A DNA stretch of 7,758 nucleotides from assembly GCA_004028495.1 (NCBI GenBank), contig MTKS01000063.1, positions 1 through 7,758 on the forward strand. The letters are read 5' to 3'. The notes below the pieces were generated by a model that saw only the letters and a program-made list of their open reading frames with translations, searched no databases and was not told the DNA's origin. Shown one piece after another: positions 1 to 7,364 of this stretch. A program made the position numbers and the translations under genes. Source of the stretch: Candidatus Electrothrix marina (GTDB taxonomy: Bacteria > Desulfobacterota > Desulfobulbia > Desulfobulbales > Desulfobulbaceae). Positions within the stretch are counted from its first letter, which is position 1. Every line of letters starts with the position of its first letter.

Positions 1-1
1 C

Positions 2-1489
2 CAAAATGAGCTGGGGATCATCCTGAGCCTGAAGATCTTTCAGATGGCTTGGATGATCATGTTTTCCATGCTCCTCTTTTCTTCCATGGTCTCGGCGGTC
101 TCCTCGCTCTACCTCTCCTCGGACAACGAGATCCTCTACAGCGCCCCGATCCATGAGCGGCAGCTTTTCGGGATGCGCTTTCTGACCTCGTTCCTCTATA
201 CTTCCTGGATGATGGTGATTTTTTCCTTGCCCATCTTCGGGGCCTACGGCACCATCTTTCATGCCGACATCCTCTATTACCCGTTGCTGATGCTTGCTGT
301 CCTGAGCACGGCTTTGACAGCCAATGCTGTCGGCCTGGCTGCCACGATCCTGCTGGTCAGACTTTTTCCGGCCAAACAGACCAAGGATATTGCGGTTTAC
401 CTGTCCATGTTGTTCGGGATCCTGCTCTATCTGGTTATCCGCCTTATGCGACCGGAAGAAATGGCGGACCCGGATCGCTTCCCGGATTTTATAGAATATC
501 TCTCCAGTATGCAGACCCCGGCCCTGTCGCTGTTGCCCCCGGCCTGGGCTAATCAGCTGCTCAATGTCTACCTTCAAGACCGCCTGATCGATTGGATCGC
601 AGTGGGCTTGTTGGTGTTGACTCCGATCGTGTTCTACTGGGGAGGGGAATGGCTGATGGAGCGTTTTTTCGCGGGTGGTTTTAGTAAGGCCCAGGAGTCT
701 TTCGGCGGCTACCATACCTTTACCCAGAAGCCCTACCATCCCTCACCCCTGCTTCGTATTTTTCATAAGGAGGCCAAGCTCTTTTTGCGGGATTCCTCTG
801 AATGGTCGCAGCTCTTTCTGGTGGGTGCCTTGATTGTGGTGTATCTCTATAATTTTAAAGCACTTCCCTTGGAACGGGCCTTTCTCGCAGCAGATAAGAT
901 TGCCAACATCATCGCCTTTGCCAATATCGGGGCAGCTGGTTTTGTGGCAACCTCCTTGGCGACCCGTTTTGTCTATCCCTCCATCGGGGCTGAAGGCATG
1001 GCCTTTGCCATGATCCGTTCTTCCCCTCTGACCCTGCAACGGTATCTGGGCTGCAAATACCTTTTTTACTGTATTCCTTTTACCTTGGTCATCCTCTTTT
1101 TGATCATCACCTCCAATTACCTGTTGCAGATCACCGGGCCGATGTGGTGGGTCTCCATTGCCATGAGCCTGATTATCACCTGGGGTGCTTTGGCCCAGGC
1201 CTTGGGATTCGGAGCTATGTATGCTGATTTTAAGATCGAAAGCCGGGCTGCGGTACAGGGGAGTTTCGGGGCCATCCTCTTTCTTTTTTGCGGCCTTGCT
1301 GCTCAGCTTCTGGTTCTTGTCCTCGGGTTTATGGGGAATTTTCGTTTGATGAAGGGCTGGCTGCTCTGGAATCAGATCGACAGCCTGGGCGTGTTGTTTT
1401 CCTGTCTGACCATCATCGGGCTGGCGTTGCTGACCCTGTTTTTTTCACTTTGGTGTATTCGCAAAGGGATCAGGACGCTGGAGGGGTGA
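2..1489 (+). CDS. ABC-2-type exporter permease, 5'-partial
   Basis: Polytopic inner-membrane protein that resembles the putative ABC exporter permease family (ABC_tran_2 type), which works with a separate ATPase; the substrate is unknown. The frame is open from base 2, with 14 codons before the first visible ATG at 44 and no stop, so the true start is probably left of the window. Counting from the ATG at 44, hydrophobic segments lie near residues 4-24, 48-68, 80-105, 116-134, 183-200, 256-270, 287-306, 340-360, 367-390, 405-430 and 447-470. Family-like features are the EILYSAP stretch after the first membrane segment (residues 29-35), KEAKLFLRD (242-250) before a mid-protein membrane segment, and the RSSPL motif (325-329) just before another. 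No Walker motifs are present, so the ATPase must be encoded elsewhere, most likely upstream. The stop is TGA at 1487-1489. Family assignment is by recalled pattern; the membrane topology is seen directly. Confidence 0.82.
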   Translation, partial: QNELGIILSLKIFQMAWMIMFSMLLFSSMVSAVSSLYLSSDNEILYSAPIHERQLFGMRFLTSFLYTSWMMVIFSLPIFGAYGTIFHADILYYPLLMLAVLSTALTANAVGLAATILLVRLFPAKQTKDIAVYLSMLFGILLYLVIRLMRPEEMADPDRFPDFIEYLSSMQTPALSLLPPAWANQLLNVYLQDRLIDWIAVGLLVLTPIVFYWGGEWLMERFFAGGFSKAQESFGGYHTFTQKPYHPSPLLRIFHKEAKLFLRDSSEWSQLFLVGALIVVYLYNFKALPLERAFLAADKIANIIAFANIGAAGFVATSLATRFVYPSIGAEGMAFAMIRSSPLTLQRYLGCKYLFYCIPFTLVILFLIITSNYLLQITGPMWWVSIAMSLIITWGALAQALGFGAMYADFKIESRAAVQGSFGAILFLFCGLAAQLLVLVLGFMGNFRLMKGWLLWNQIDSLGVLFSCLTIIGLALLTLFFSLWCIRKGIRTLEG

Positions 1490-1494
1490 AATTC

Positions 1495-1603
1495 ACTGGT
1501 TCCCAAGCTCCGGCTTGGGAACTGCTTTTTCTGAAGCTCCGCTTCATTTTTCGAAGCTGGAGCTTCTGTATTCAAGATACCCAAGCAGAGCTTGGGCACC
1601 AGT
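1495..1603. repeat. Nested multi-hairpin palindromic element
   Basis: The spacer between two convergent genes is almost entirely inverted repeats. Hairpin A is a perfect 10-bp stem (1499-1508 with 1513-1522) around TCCG, which with its closing C-G fits the cUNCGg stable tetraloop pattern. Hairpin B is TGAAGC-TCC-GCTTCA (1532-1546). Hairpin C is GAAGCT-GG-AGCTTC (1553-1566). Hairpin D is CCCAAGC-AGA-GCTTGGG (1580-1596). The outer ends also pair with each other: 1495-1510 against 1588-1603 match at 15 of 16 positions. B and C can likewise pair with one bulged base. All four cores share an AAGC...GCTT theme. A dispersed REP/BIME-like element is likely, perhaps acting as a bidirectional terminator or mRNA 3'-end stabiliser for both converging transcripts. 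The structure is seen directly; the role is inferred. Confidence 0.8.
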
Positions 1604-1621
1604 AAACACCGGATCAGCCCG

Positions 1622-2680
1622 TTAGACTTTTTGACTCAACCACTGCAAGGCAGCCTGCTCCACCTCTTCCACCGTGATGCCTTCCATGCATTGAAAATGG
1701 CCCTTGGGGCAATGGGTCTTCATGCAGGGGCTGCATTCCACTGGGCGACGAACAATAGTTGCCTGCTCGGAATAGGGACCGGTGGCGATATGATCGGTTG
1801 AGCCGAACACAGCAACCAGCGGGGTGTTAAGGGCCGCAGCCACATGCATGAGTCCGGAGTCGTTGGTGACAAAGACAGAGCAACGGGCGATGCAGGCCAG
1901 GGCCTGAGCCAGAGTGGTCTTGCCGGTCAGGTCCAGGACCCGTTTGCCGGACGTAGCACTGATCTCGGCAGCAGCCTCCTGATCAGCAGCAGTTCCGAAA
2001 ATAACGATGAGCCCACCGGTCTTGTCGGAGAGACGGCCTGCCAGTTCGGCATATTTCGCTGCGGGCCAGCATTTGGCCGGGCCATAGGCTGCCCCCGGAT
2101 TGAGACCGATGATGGGTATGTCATCTCTTGTCTCTCCCTGTAACGCCTCTTTGATAAGGGCATCTGCATCCTGCTCCGCTGCGGGATCAAGAAAAAGCTC
2201 CAGGCTATTCTCGCTGCGCTGGAGTCCCAGTCCCTCCAGCATTTCCTGATAATAATGAACCTGATGCTTTGTTTTGATTGCAGGGTGCTTGCGCACGCCG
2301 TGGGTCAGCAGCAGACCCCTGCCGTCGGTGGTGTAGCCGCCCCGCACCGGGATACGGGCCAGGAAGGTGATCAGGGCCGCTTCAAAGGCATTTTGCAGAA
2401 GGATGGTGAGGTCGTAGTTTTCCTGGCGCAGTTCGGCAGCCAGACGCAGTTTGCCCCGGAGTCCTTGGTGTCGCCCCTGTCTTTCATAGATAAAGATTTG
2501 GTCGATATGGGGGCAGGCGGAAAAAACATCCGCCACCCAGGGCAGGGCCAGCAGGGTGATCTTTGCCTCCGGGAAGTTGCGGCGGATGCTGCGCACTGCC
2601 GGGGTGGTCATGATGGCGTCGCCGATCCAGTTGGTGGAGCGGATAAGGATGTTATGGGCGTTTTTTGGGATAGGGAGCAT
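1622..2680 (-). CDS. waaF: Lipopolysaccharide heptosyltransferase II (GT9)
   Basis: Cytoplasmic, membrane-associated glycosyltransferase of family GT9 that adds the second L-glycero-D-manno-heptose from ADP-heptose to the LPS inner core. The 352 residues match the usual WaaF length. The N-terminal Rossmann half opens with ILIRSTNWIGDAIMTTPA (11-28), which holds the conserved Asp21 equivalent to the catalytic Asp of WaaC/WaaF. The C-terminal half carries GLNPGAAYGPAKCWP (192-206) and TNDSGLMHVAAAL (272-284), which bind the nucleotide sugar. The Cys cluster near the end (C316, C319, C324, C331, in CSPC...CP...QC) is the pattern that separates WaaF from WaaC. The ATG at 2680 is preceded by an in-frame TAG 15 nt upstream, so the start cannot be earlier; no clear Shine-Dalgarno is visible. 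It is the last gene of the minus-strand run and its first 29 bases overlap the remnant frame before it. Confidence 0.93.
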   Translation of the reverse strand: MLPIPKNAHNILIRSTNWIGDAIMTTPAVRSIRRNFPEAKITLLALPWVADVFSACPHIDQIFIYERQGRHQGLRGKLRLAAELRQENYDLTILLQNAFEAALITFLARIPVRGGYTTDGRGLLLTHGVRKHPAIKTKHQVHYYQEMLEGLGLQRSENSLELFLDPAAEQDADALIKEALQGETRDDIPIIGLNPGAAYGPAKCWPAAKYAELAGRLSDKTGGLIVIFGTAADQEAAAEISATSGKRVLDLTGKTTLAQALACIARCSVFVTNDSGLMHVAAALNTPLVAVFGSTDHIATGPYSEQATIVRRPVECSPCMKTHCPKGHFQCMEGITVEEVEQAALQWLSQKV

Positions 2681-2952
2681 ACGGGCTTTTTTCTAAATTA
2701 TTTTTTAAACGTTGAGTGCCCCCTTTTTCGTTAGCCTTGAAAGAAATAAGGGGTGCTGTAAACCAATGAAGCGAGAAAGACTCCCTCAGCAAAATTGCTT
2801 CAATCAGGATTATCGGCACGAGCAACGCAAGTATGAAGGGCAGCTGGATCGCGACGATGGGAATCCCCGCGTTGACGTAGGAACAGGACGCCGTTAACAG
2901 CACGACACGACATCCCGCCGAGAAAAAGGTACGGTTTCTTCCGAGCAGCCAC
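2652..2952 (-). pseudogene. Frameshifted, truncated small membrane-protein gene
   Basis: A GTG at 2952 follows a purine-rich ribosome site (GGGAGGGGG, 2954-2962) that abuts the stop of the upstream transglutaminase gene. It begins MAARKKPYLFLGG, a typical signal-peptide start, but soon runs into hydrophilic, low-quality sequence and stops near 2800. The next frame, open past this point, reads VVLLTASCSYVNAGIPIVAI and then a strong membrane segment ending in LVPIILIEAILLRE. Removing one T from the T5 run at 2923-2927 joins the two into a signal peptide (cleavage likely after VNA) plus a membrane helix. This resembles small bacterial membrane proteins with an NAGxP start and a PIxxIE helix, as I recall them. 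After SFSLHW the sequence turns polar and the frame ends at 2652 inside waaF, so the C-terminal part is missing. Alternatively a short real protein starts at the GTG at 2903. Confidence 0.5.
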
Positions 2953-2962
2953 GCCCCCTCCC

Positions 2963-4432
2963 TTATTCCTGAGCCGGCAAAACCTCAATCTGCAATTTCC
3001 CGATTAAGGCCCCGATTGCAAGCTGCCCTTCCAGGTCGCCACGAGTAAAGCGGATATGATATAAATCTGCGGGCAACTGGTTGACCGTGGTATCAAGACT
3101 GATCCACTGCCCGTCCAGACAGACCTCATTCCAGGCGTGATAGTAAAAGGCATCATTATGCAGAGTGACCCCGGCGGCGATCACTGCGGGAATATTAAGG
3201 CTGCGGGCAAGGGCTGCGAAAAGAGCCGCATGCTCATTACAATCTCCTCTGCCGCTCTTCAGAGTGGTTAAGGCATCGGGCAGGCCGATAACAGGTCGTT
3301 TTTCAATATTTTTGTATACCCACTCAGCCAACAGGGACACCTGGCGAACAGGTTCAACAACATTTCCGACAATCTCCTTGGCCTTTGCCGTAAGAGCCGG
3401 GTTGTCGGACTGGACATAGCGACTGGCCGTTAACGTCGAGTCTTCACCGATACAGCTGTTTTCCGAGATGAATTCGTTATCTTTCAGTAACGGAGGAAAC
3501 GCTTCTTTTGTCAAGGTCAACTGATTTTCGGTTTCGGTAAAGCGTTGTCGACCACCGTTCAACTCAACCTCCGCATCTTCCGGAAACTGCAAACGAAATA
3601 CTGCTGTCTGGCTGTTTTCTTCTAAAAGCTTACCGGTATATTGGACAGCAACTGCGGACAACAGCTCATCGCCGCTGTCCTGAATATCCATTGCCTTGAA
3701 TTTTGGTTCCGCCTGAAAAACAAAACCGGCCGGCGATCGCTCTCGGATAACCTTCCCCTGATCGTCCAACCAAAAATTGATCTGCATCCCGGAGTACGAT
3801 TCTGTAAAATTGTGCAAATGATATATCCGCTCATTCAGGAGCTTTTTTTCCTGTCCGTTATAAGTGATGACAGATGTCCTTGCGGCAAGGGAAAAAGGGT
3901 CAAAAAACGGAACCTTCAGCTTGTCGCCGTTTTCATGCATCTTATTCAACAGGTACCCCCGCTGATTAAGCGGCAGCACAGGAGGGCCTTGCAACGTGAC
4001 GGCATCCTCCATTATTGCTCCCCCGGTATCCAAGGTAAAGTGAACCGTGTTTCCTTCCACTCGGCCGTTTGCGGTGGTGCTGTAGAACGGAGAGGAAAAA
4101 ACAAACTCAAAGGTGTGCAGTTGCAGGCCGTTTCCCACCGTTGCCGTGAGATTCATCTTAATCGGCTGCACCGAATTAAGCACCTTGAGTCGAAGCGAGG
4201 CCTCCTGGTGAATGCGCAGGCTGTTCTCCCCGTCAGGACGGACATCCTCCATAATATAACCGATGCGCTTATTTTGGAGATACACGCCATAATATTGCTG
4301 ATACTTTGCTTGGATTAATGTCGCCTGCTCATCACTCTCCAAGGTACTGACAAAAAAATCCCGTTGAACCAAGAAGAGTAAAAGAGCGAGCCAACAGCAG
4401 AGAACAAAGAATTTTAAAATACGGGCAATCAT
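2963..4432 (-). CDS. Exported transglutaminase-like protein
   Basis: Protein of 489 residues with an uncleaved signal anchor or signal peptide (hydrophobic residues 5-22 after MIARILK), so the bulk should lie in the periplasm. The C-terminal third (about 345-460) is a transglutaminase-core/papain-like fold with the complete triad: Cys398 in GRGDCNEHA, His432 in YYHAWNEV and Asp447 in SLDTTVNQ. The preceding ~300 residues are beta-rich and contain YYGVYLQNKRIGY (47-59), a pattern I associate with N-terminal domains of such proteins in Desulfobacterota-like and Gamma-proteobacterial genomes. Bacterial members act as proteases, amidases or cross-linking enzymes; the substrate cannot be told here. 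The start ATG at 4432 is preceded by an in-frame TGA at about -21; no Shine-Dalgarno is visible. It lies 203 nt downstream of the previous minus-strand gene, so it may have its own promoter. Confidence 0.85.
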   Translation of the reverse strand: MIARILKFFVLCCWLALLLFLVQRDFFVSTLESDEQATLIQAKYQQYYGVYLQNKRIGYIMEDVRPDGENSLRIHQEASLRLKVLNSVQPIKMNLTATVGNGLQLHTFEFVFSSPFYSTTANGRVEGNTVHFTLDTGGAIMEDAVTLQGPPVLPLNQRGYLLNKMHENGDKLKVPFFDPFSLAARTSVITYNGQEKKLLNERIYHLHNFTESYSGMQINFWLDDQGKVIRERSPAGFVFQAEPKFKAMDIQDSGDELLSAVAVQYTGKLLEENSQTAVFRLQFPEDAEVELNGGRQRFTETENQLTLTKEAFPPLLKDNEFISENSCIGEDSTLTASRYVQSDNPALTAKAKEIVGNVVEPVRQVSLLAEWVYKNIEKRPVIGLPDALTTLKSGRGDCNEHAALFAALARSLNIPAVIAAGVTLHNDAFYYHAWNEVCLDGQWISLDTTVNQLPADLYHIRFTRGDLEGQLAIGALIGKLQIEVLPAQE

Positions 4433-4635
4433 GGCAATGAGTAAAAATAAGGTTCATACAGGCAAATGAAGTTCATATGCTATTCTGTACCGGCAAGATC
4501 AGGGGAGAAGAGAAAGACGGGGGAGATGATGAGAGGATGAAAGAGAAAGATTACAGAAAGGTTCACCGATGGCCGGGACAGTCTAATGATTTGAGCCTGT
4601 CCCGGTTCATAGCTGAACTTGAAAAATGTCACCGG
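4433..4635. other. 203-nt spacer: inverted repeat, pyrimidine tract, repeated heptamers
   Basis: Non-coding gap between two minus-strand genes. Read on the transcribed (minus) strand it holds, in order, the inverted repeat at 4573-4605, a roughly 60-nt C/T-rich and G-poor tract (4560-4502), and two copies of TATGAAC (4477-4471 and 4458-4452) just before the transglutaminase start. A third TATGAAC lies at 4611-4605 on the edge of the hairpin. I could not pick a convincing -35/-10 pair for the transglutaminase gene. A plus-strand open frame crosses here (from 4477), but it is antisense to the small membrane-protein gene and has no recognisable protein character. Confidence 0.6.
4573..4605 (-). 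terminator. Inverted repeat 3' of the small membrane-protein gene
   Basis: Perfect 9-bp GC-rich stem: CCGGGACAG at 4573-4581 pairs with CTGTCCCGG at 4597-4605, with a 15-nt loop. It starts 31 nt after the stop codon of the minus-strand gene ending at 4636. A second outer pairing, GTTCA (4561-4565) with TGAAC (4613-4617), extends it across a mismatched region. No run of T follows on either strand, so it is not a classical intrinsic terminator. It could protect the mRNA 3' end, assist Rho-type termination at the pyrimidine tract just beyond, or be a protein-binding site. Confidence 0.45.
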
Positions 4636-4974
4636 TTAATCCCAAGCTCCCTCTTCAGTTACGAACTCCATATCGACCGTTGTGTCATAGTAGGTAAAAC
4701 CAAAAATTGTGGCGGCTCCATAATATTGATAGCCGATTTTCACTTCCTTGCGCCCAAGGGTTTCAAAGGAGAACTTTGCCGGCAGACCCATAATCTCCAG
4801 ATTTTCTTTTACATGTTCCTTAACAAGATCAGGTCGTTGATATCTTTTAATTGAGTTGGCCTGCTCCTGCAGGGTATAGCCTACCTTCTTTTTTTCCAGC
4901 ATAACAGTGCCGATCTGCCAGGATGGAATGCCGATCACTGCTAGAATAACAATATAAATAATATTTTTAACCAT
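4636..4974 (-). CDS. Small single-pass membrane-anchored protein, function unknown
   Basis: A 112-residue protein with one N-terminal membrane segment (residues 4-19, NIIYIVILAVIGIPSW) followed by a soluble domain of about 85 residues, most likely periplasmic. The soluble part has a charged helix (QANSIKRYQRPDLVKEHVKENL, about 38-59), then GRKEVKIGYQYYGAATIFGF (74-93) and two beta-strand-like stretches with aromatic residues. This architecture of anchor, short helix and antiparallel strands is like DUF4845-type proteins, but that is only a shape match and I do not claim membership. The start ATG at 4974 is well supported: AAGGAG occurs twice upstream (one copy abutting the ATG, one 9 nt away). 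It lies 73 nt after the clpA stop and may be co-transcribed with clpA or use the promoter proposed at 5017-5045. Confidence 0.75.
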   Translation of the reverse strand: MVKNIIYIVILAVIGIPSWQIGTVMLEKKKVGYTLQEQANSIKRYQRPDLVKEHVKENLEIMGLPAKFSFETLGRKEVKIGYQYYGAATIFGFTYYDTTVDMEFVTEEGAWD

Positions 4975-5016
4975 CTCCTTCTTCTCCTTTTTGAAAACTT
5001 CCTTGAATTATTCGCT

Positions 5017-5045
5017 ACTGTATCATCTCATTGTATCATTTACAA
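5017..5045 (-). promoter_or_regulatory. Possible sigma70 promoter for the small membrane-protein gene
   Basis: On the minus strand TTGTAA (5045-5040) and TACAGT (5022-5017) are separated by 17 nt; each matches 4 of 6 consensus bases. The site lies just beyond the clpA stop and 43 nt before the ATG at 4974. Inside it ATGATACA occurs twice (5039-5032 and 5026-5019), a 13-bp-period direct repeat that could be an operator or mere AT-rich chance. No terminator is visible between clpA and this gene, so read-through is equally possible. Confidence 0.3.
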
Positions 5046-5047
5046 AA

Positions 5048-7318
5048 TTATTCAGGATAGGAAAAAGTCATATTTCCTTTGCGCCGACCGATACGTACTT
5101 TCCCCCCTTTGCTGAGTTTGCCGAAGAGAATTTCTTCCGTCAACACATCTCCGATTTCCTTCATGATCAAACGGCGGAGAGGACGGGCGCCGAAAGCCGG
5201 ATCATATCCTTGCTCCGCCAAACCGCGCCTCGCAGCAGCAGTCAGAGAAATCTCGACATTTTTATCAGCCAGCTGTACTTGAAGTTCCACTACCATCTTG
5301 TCGACAATTCGCTCAACCGCATCCATCTCCAAGGCATGGAAGGTAATCGCGCTGTCGAGCCTGTTTCTGAATTCCGGGGTGAAAAGAGTTTTCAGGGCTT
5401 TCTGCTCCTTACCTTTGGAATCCCCGATAAAACCGATGGTACGCTCCGTCATCTCCCGAGCACCGGCATTGGTGGTCATGATAAGGATGACATTGCGAAA
5501 ATCAGCCCGCCGACCGCTGTTATCCGTCAAGGTCGAATGATCCATCACCTGGAGGAGAATGGAAAAGACATCAGGATGGGCCTTTTCGATTTCATCCAAT
5601 AACAGCACGGTATGCGGATGCTTACGAATGGCGTCCGTCAACAGACCGCCCTGCTCGAAGCCGACATAGCCGGGAGGTGCACCGATAAGACGAGCAACAG
5701 CATGTTTCTCCATGTACTCACTCATATCAAAGCGCTCAAAATGAACGGACATCGCCTGCGCCAGCTGCCTGGCCACCTCGGTTTTTCCTACCCCGGTCGG
5801 CCCGGCAAAAAGAAAACAACCTGTGGGAGAAAGGGGATTTCCCAGACCGGCCTTGGAACGTTTTACCGCCCGCACGACCTCAACTACGGCTTCGTCCTGA
5901 CCGAAGATGACCGAGTTGAGTTCATCTTCCAGATGACGCAGGCCTTCGGTTTCATCGTTATTCGCAGAGACCACCGGAACTCTTGCCATCTTGGAGACTA
6001 TTCGCTCCACATCCTCGACCGTGACCGTTGCACCGATTTTTCCGGCCAGCCGCAAAGAGGCACCCACCTCGTCCATAACATCAATGGCCTTGTCCGGCAG
6101 AAATCGATCATTGATGTATCGTTCAGCCAGCTCCGCTGTTGTCGCAATAGCCTCGGGTGAATAGGAGAGCTGATGATGCTCCTCGTAACGGGACTGCAAT
6201 CCTTTCAGAATCTCGCAGGTATCCTCTACAGACGGCTCCTCAATATCAATCTTCTGGAACCGGCGGGACAAGGCTCTGTCTTTTTCAATATAATTTTTAT
6301 GCTCCTCATAGGTTGTTGAGCCGATACAGCGAATGGTTCCGGCCTGCAAAGCAGGTTTCAGCAGGTTTGAGGCATCCATGGACCCTCCGCTGGTGGCACC
6401 GGCTCCGACAATGGTATGCATCTCGTCGATAAAGAGGATGGCATTGTCTTTCTGCTCTACAGCCGCCACAACAGCTTTCAGCCTTTTTTCAAAATCCCCC
6501 CGATACTTGGTGCCGGCAACAAGAGCACCCATATCCAACATATAGATCGTTGTGTCACGCAGCAGGTCCGGTACCAATTTCTCCGGGTCAGGCTTTTCCT
6601 CTTTCCGGGCAATGCCGTCTTCATGAATACGAAGGGCCAGTCCTTCCGCAATGGCGGTCTTTCCCACCCCGGGCTCGCCGACCAGCAGGGGATTGTTTTT
6701 TCGACGACGACAGAGGACCTGCATCATCCGTTCAAGTTCACGGGCACGACCGATCAGCGGATCAATATTATCCTGTTCCGCCAATTCCGCGAAATTGACA
6801 GTAAACTGTTCCAGAACGTCTTCCTTGCCCTTTTGCTGCTTCTTATCCGAAGCAGGAGCCCCCGGTTTGGACGCGGGTTTTTTCTGAAGATTTTCCGGAA
6901 TATTATGAGAGATATACTCCACCACCTCCATTCTGCCGACGCCTTCACTGCCGAGGAAATACACCGCGTGAGAATCCGGTTCCGCAAAGATGGAAACCAG
7001 CACATCGCCGGTATCCACCTCTTTTTTGCCGCAGCTCTGCACATGATTGACAGCCCGCTGCAGCACCCGATTAAAGGCGACCGTCTGCGAGGGTTCGTCC
7101 TTGCCGGCACCCAATAACGGCACACCGCCGGCAAGAAATTCCTGCAACCGATCCCTGATTGAATTATTATCACCGCCGCATTTATTAATAATATGGGCGG
7201 CAAGATCATCATGCAAAAGTCCCCACAGCATGTGCTCAACAGTCACATACTCGTGTTTTTTTGCCTTAGCCTCTTTTATAGCCTTTATCAGGGCCAATTC
7301 TAATTCTCGACTCAACAT
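5048..7318 (-). CDS. clpA: ATP-dependent Clp protease, ATP-binding subunit ClpA
   Basis: Hexameric AAA+ unfoldase that threads substrates into ClpP in the cytoplasm; at 756 residues it has the normal ClpA length. Order of parts: N-domain (1-140) starting [10 protein letters not shown] like E. coli ClpA, a Lys/Pro/Ala-rich linker (about 143-168), D1 with Walker A GEPGVGKT (214-221), pore loop GTKYRGDFE (269-277), Walker B LFIDE (295-299) and arginines R352/R353, then D2 with Walker A GPTGVGKT (506-513), pore loop GYVG (550-553), Walker B LLLDE (572-576) and sensor-2 GAR (710-712). There is no ClpB-type middle coiled coil. The ClpP-docking tripeptide is IGF (628-630); E. coli ClpA has IGL, and IGF is an accepted variant. 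All key residues are present. It follows clpS by 46 nt, the usual order. There is no obvious Shine-Dalgarno before the ATG at 7318; similarity at the N-terminus supports this start. Confidence 0.97.
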   Translation of the reverse strand: MLSRELELALIKAIKEAKAKKHEYVTVEHMLWGLLHDDLAAHIINKCGGDNNSIRDRLQEFLAGGVPLLGAGKDEPSQTVAFNRVLQRAVNHVQSCGKKEVDTGDVLVSIFAEPDSHAVYFLGSEGVGRMEVVEYISHNIPENLQKKPASKPGAPASDKKQQKGKEDVLEQFTVNFAELAEQDNIDPLIGRARELERMMQVLCRRRKNNPLLVGEPGVGKTAIAEGLALRIHEDGIARKEEKPDPEKLVPDLLRDTTIYMLDMGALVAGTKYRGDFEKRLKAVVAAVEQKDNAILFIDEMHTIVGAGATSGGSMDASNLLKPALQAGTIRCIGSTTYEEHKNYIEKDRALSRRFQKIDIEEPSVEDTCEILKGLQSRYEEHHQLSYSPEAIATTAELAERYINDRFLPDKAIDVMDEVGASLRLAGKIGATVTVEDVERIVSKMARVPVVSANNDETEGLRHLEDELNSVIFGQDEAVVEVVRAVKRSKAGLGNPLSPTGCFLFAGPTGVGKTEVARQLAQAMSVHFERFDMSEYMEKHAVARLIGAPPGYVGFEQGGLLTDAIRKHPHTVLLLDEIEKAHPDVFSILLQVMDHSTLTDNSGRRADFRNVILIMTTNAGAREMTERTIGFIGDSKGKEQKALKTLFTPEFRNRLDSAITFHALEMDAVERIVDKMVVELQVQLADKNVEISLTAAARRGLAEQGYDPAFGARPLRRLIMKEIGDVLTEEILFGKLSKGGKVRIGRRKGNMTFSYPE

Positions 7319-7364
7319 ATCAGTATTATGTCTAAAAGGTGGCGTGTCAATGCCGAAAGGTCAG

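Noticed and set aside
628..630. ClpA IGF docking motif (residue numbers) in place of E. coli IGL as a novelty
   Set aside because: Phe at this place is a common accepted variant in Clp unfoldases and does not suggest loss of ClpP binding.
1495..1603. Palindrome cluster as a CRISPR array or att site
   Set aside because: Units are not equal-length direct repeats with unique spacers, and there is no integrase or cas gene in the window.
1288..1605. Plus-strand frame overlapping the permease end and the palindrome element
   Set aside because: It is out of frame with the permease, and its tail is just translation of the repeat element.
2255..2734. 159-codon plus-strand frame opposite waaF
   Set aside because: Shadow of the waaF reading frame; Gly/Gln/Asp-rich with no domain pattern.
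3641..4318. 225-codon plus-strand frame opposite the transglutaminase gene
   Set aside because: Antisense to a protein with a complete Cys-His-Asp triad; no protein-like features of its own.
4640..4650. TCCCAAGCTCC, identical to part of the palindrome element at 1501-1511
   Set aside because: It encodes the last residues of the small anchored protein (GAW) and has no partner arm nearby, so it is most likely coincidence.
5612..7117. Long plus-strand open frames opposite clpA (for example 5612-6160 and 6416-7117)
   Set aside because: They lie antisense to a fully motif-complete clpA, have no ribosome sites or recognisable domains, and read as low-quality Arg/His/Ser-rich sequence.
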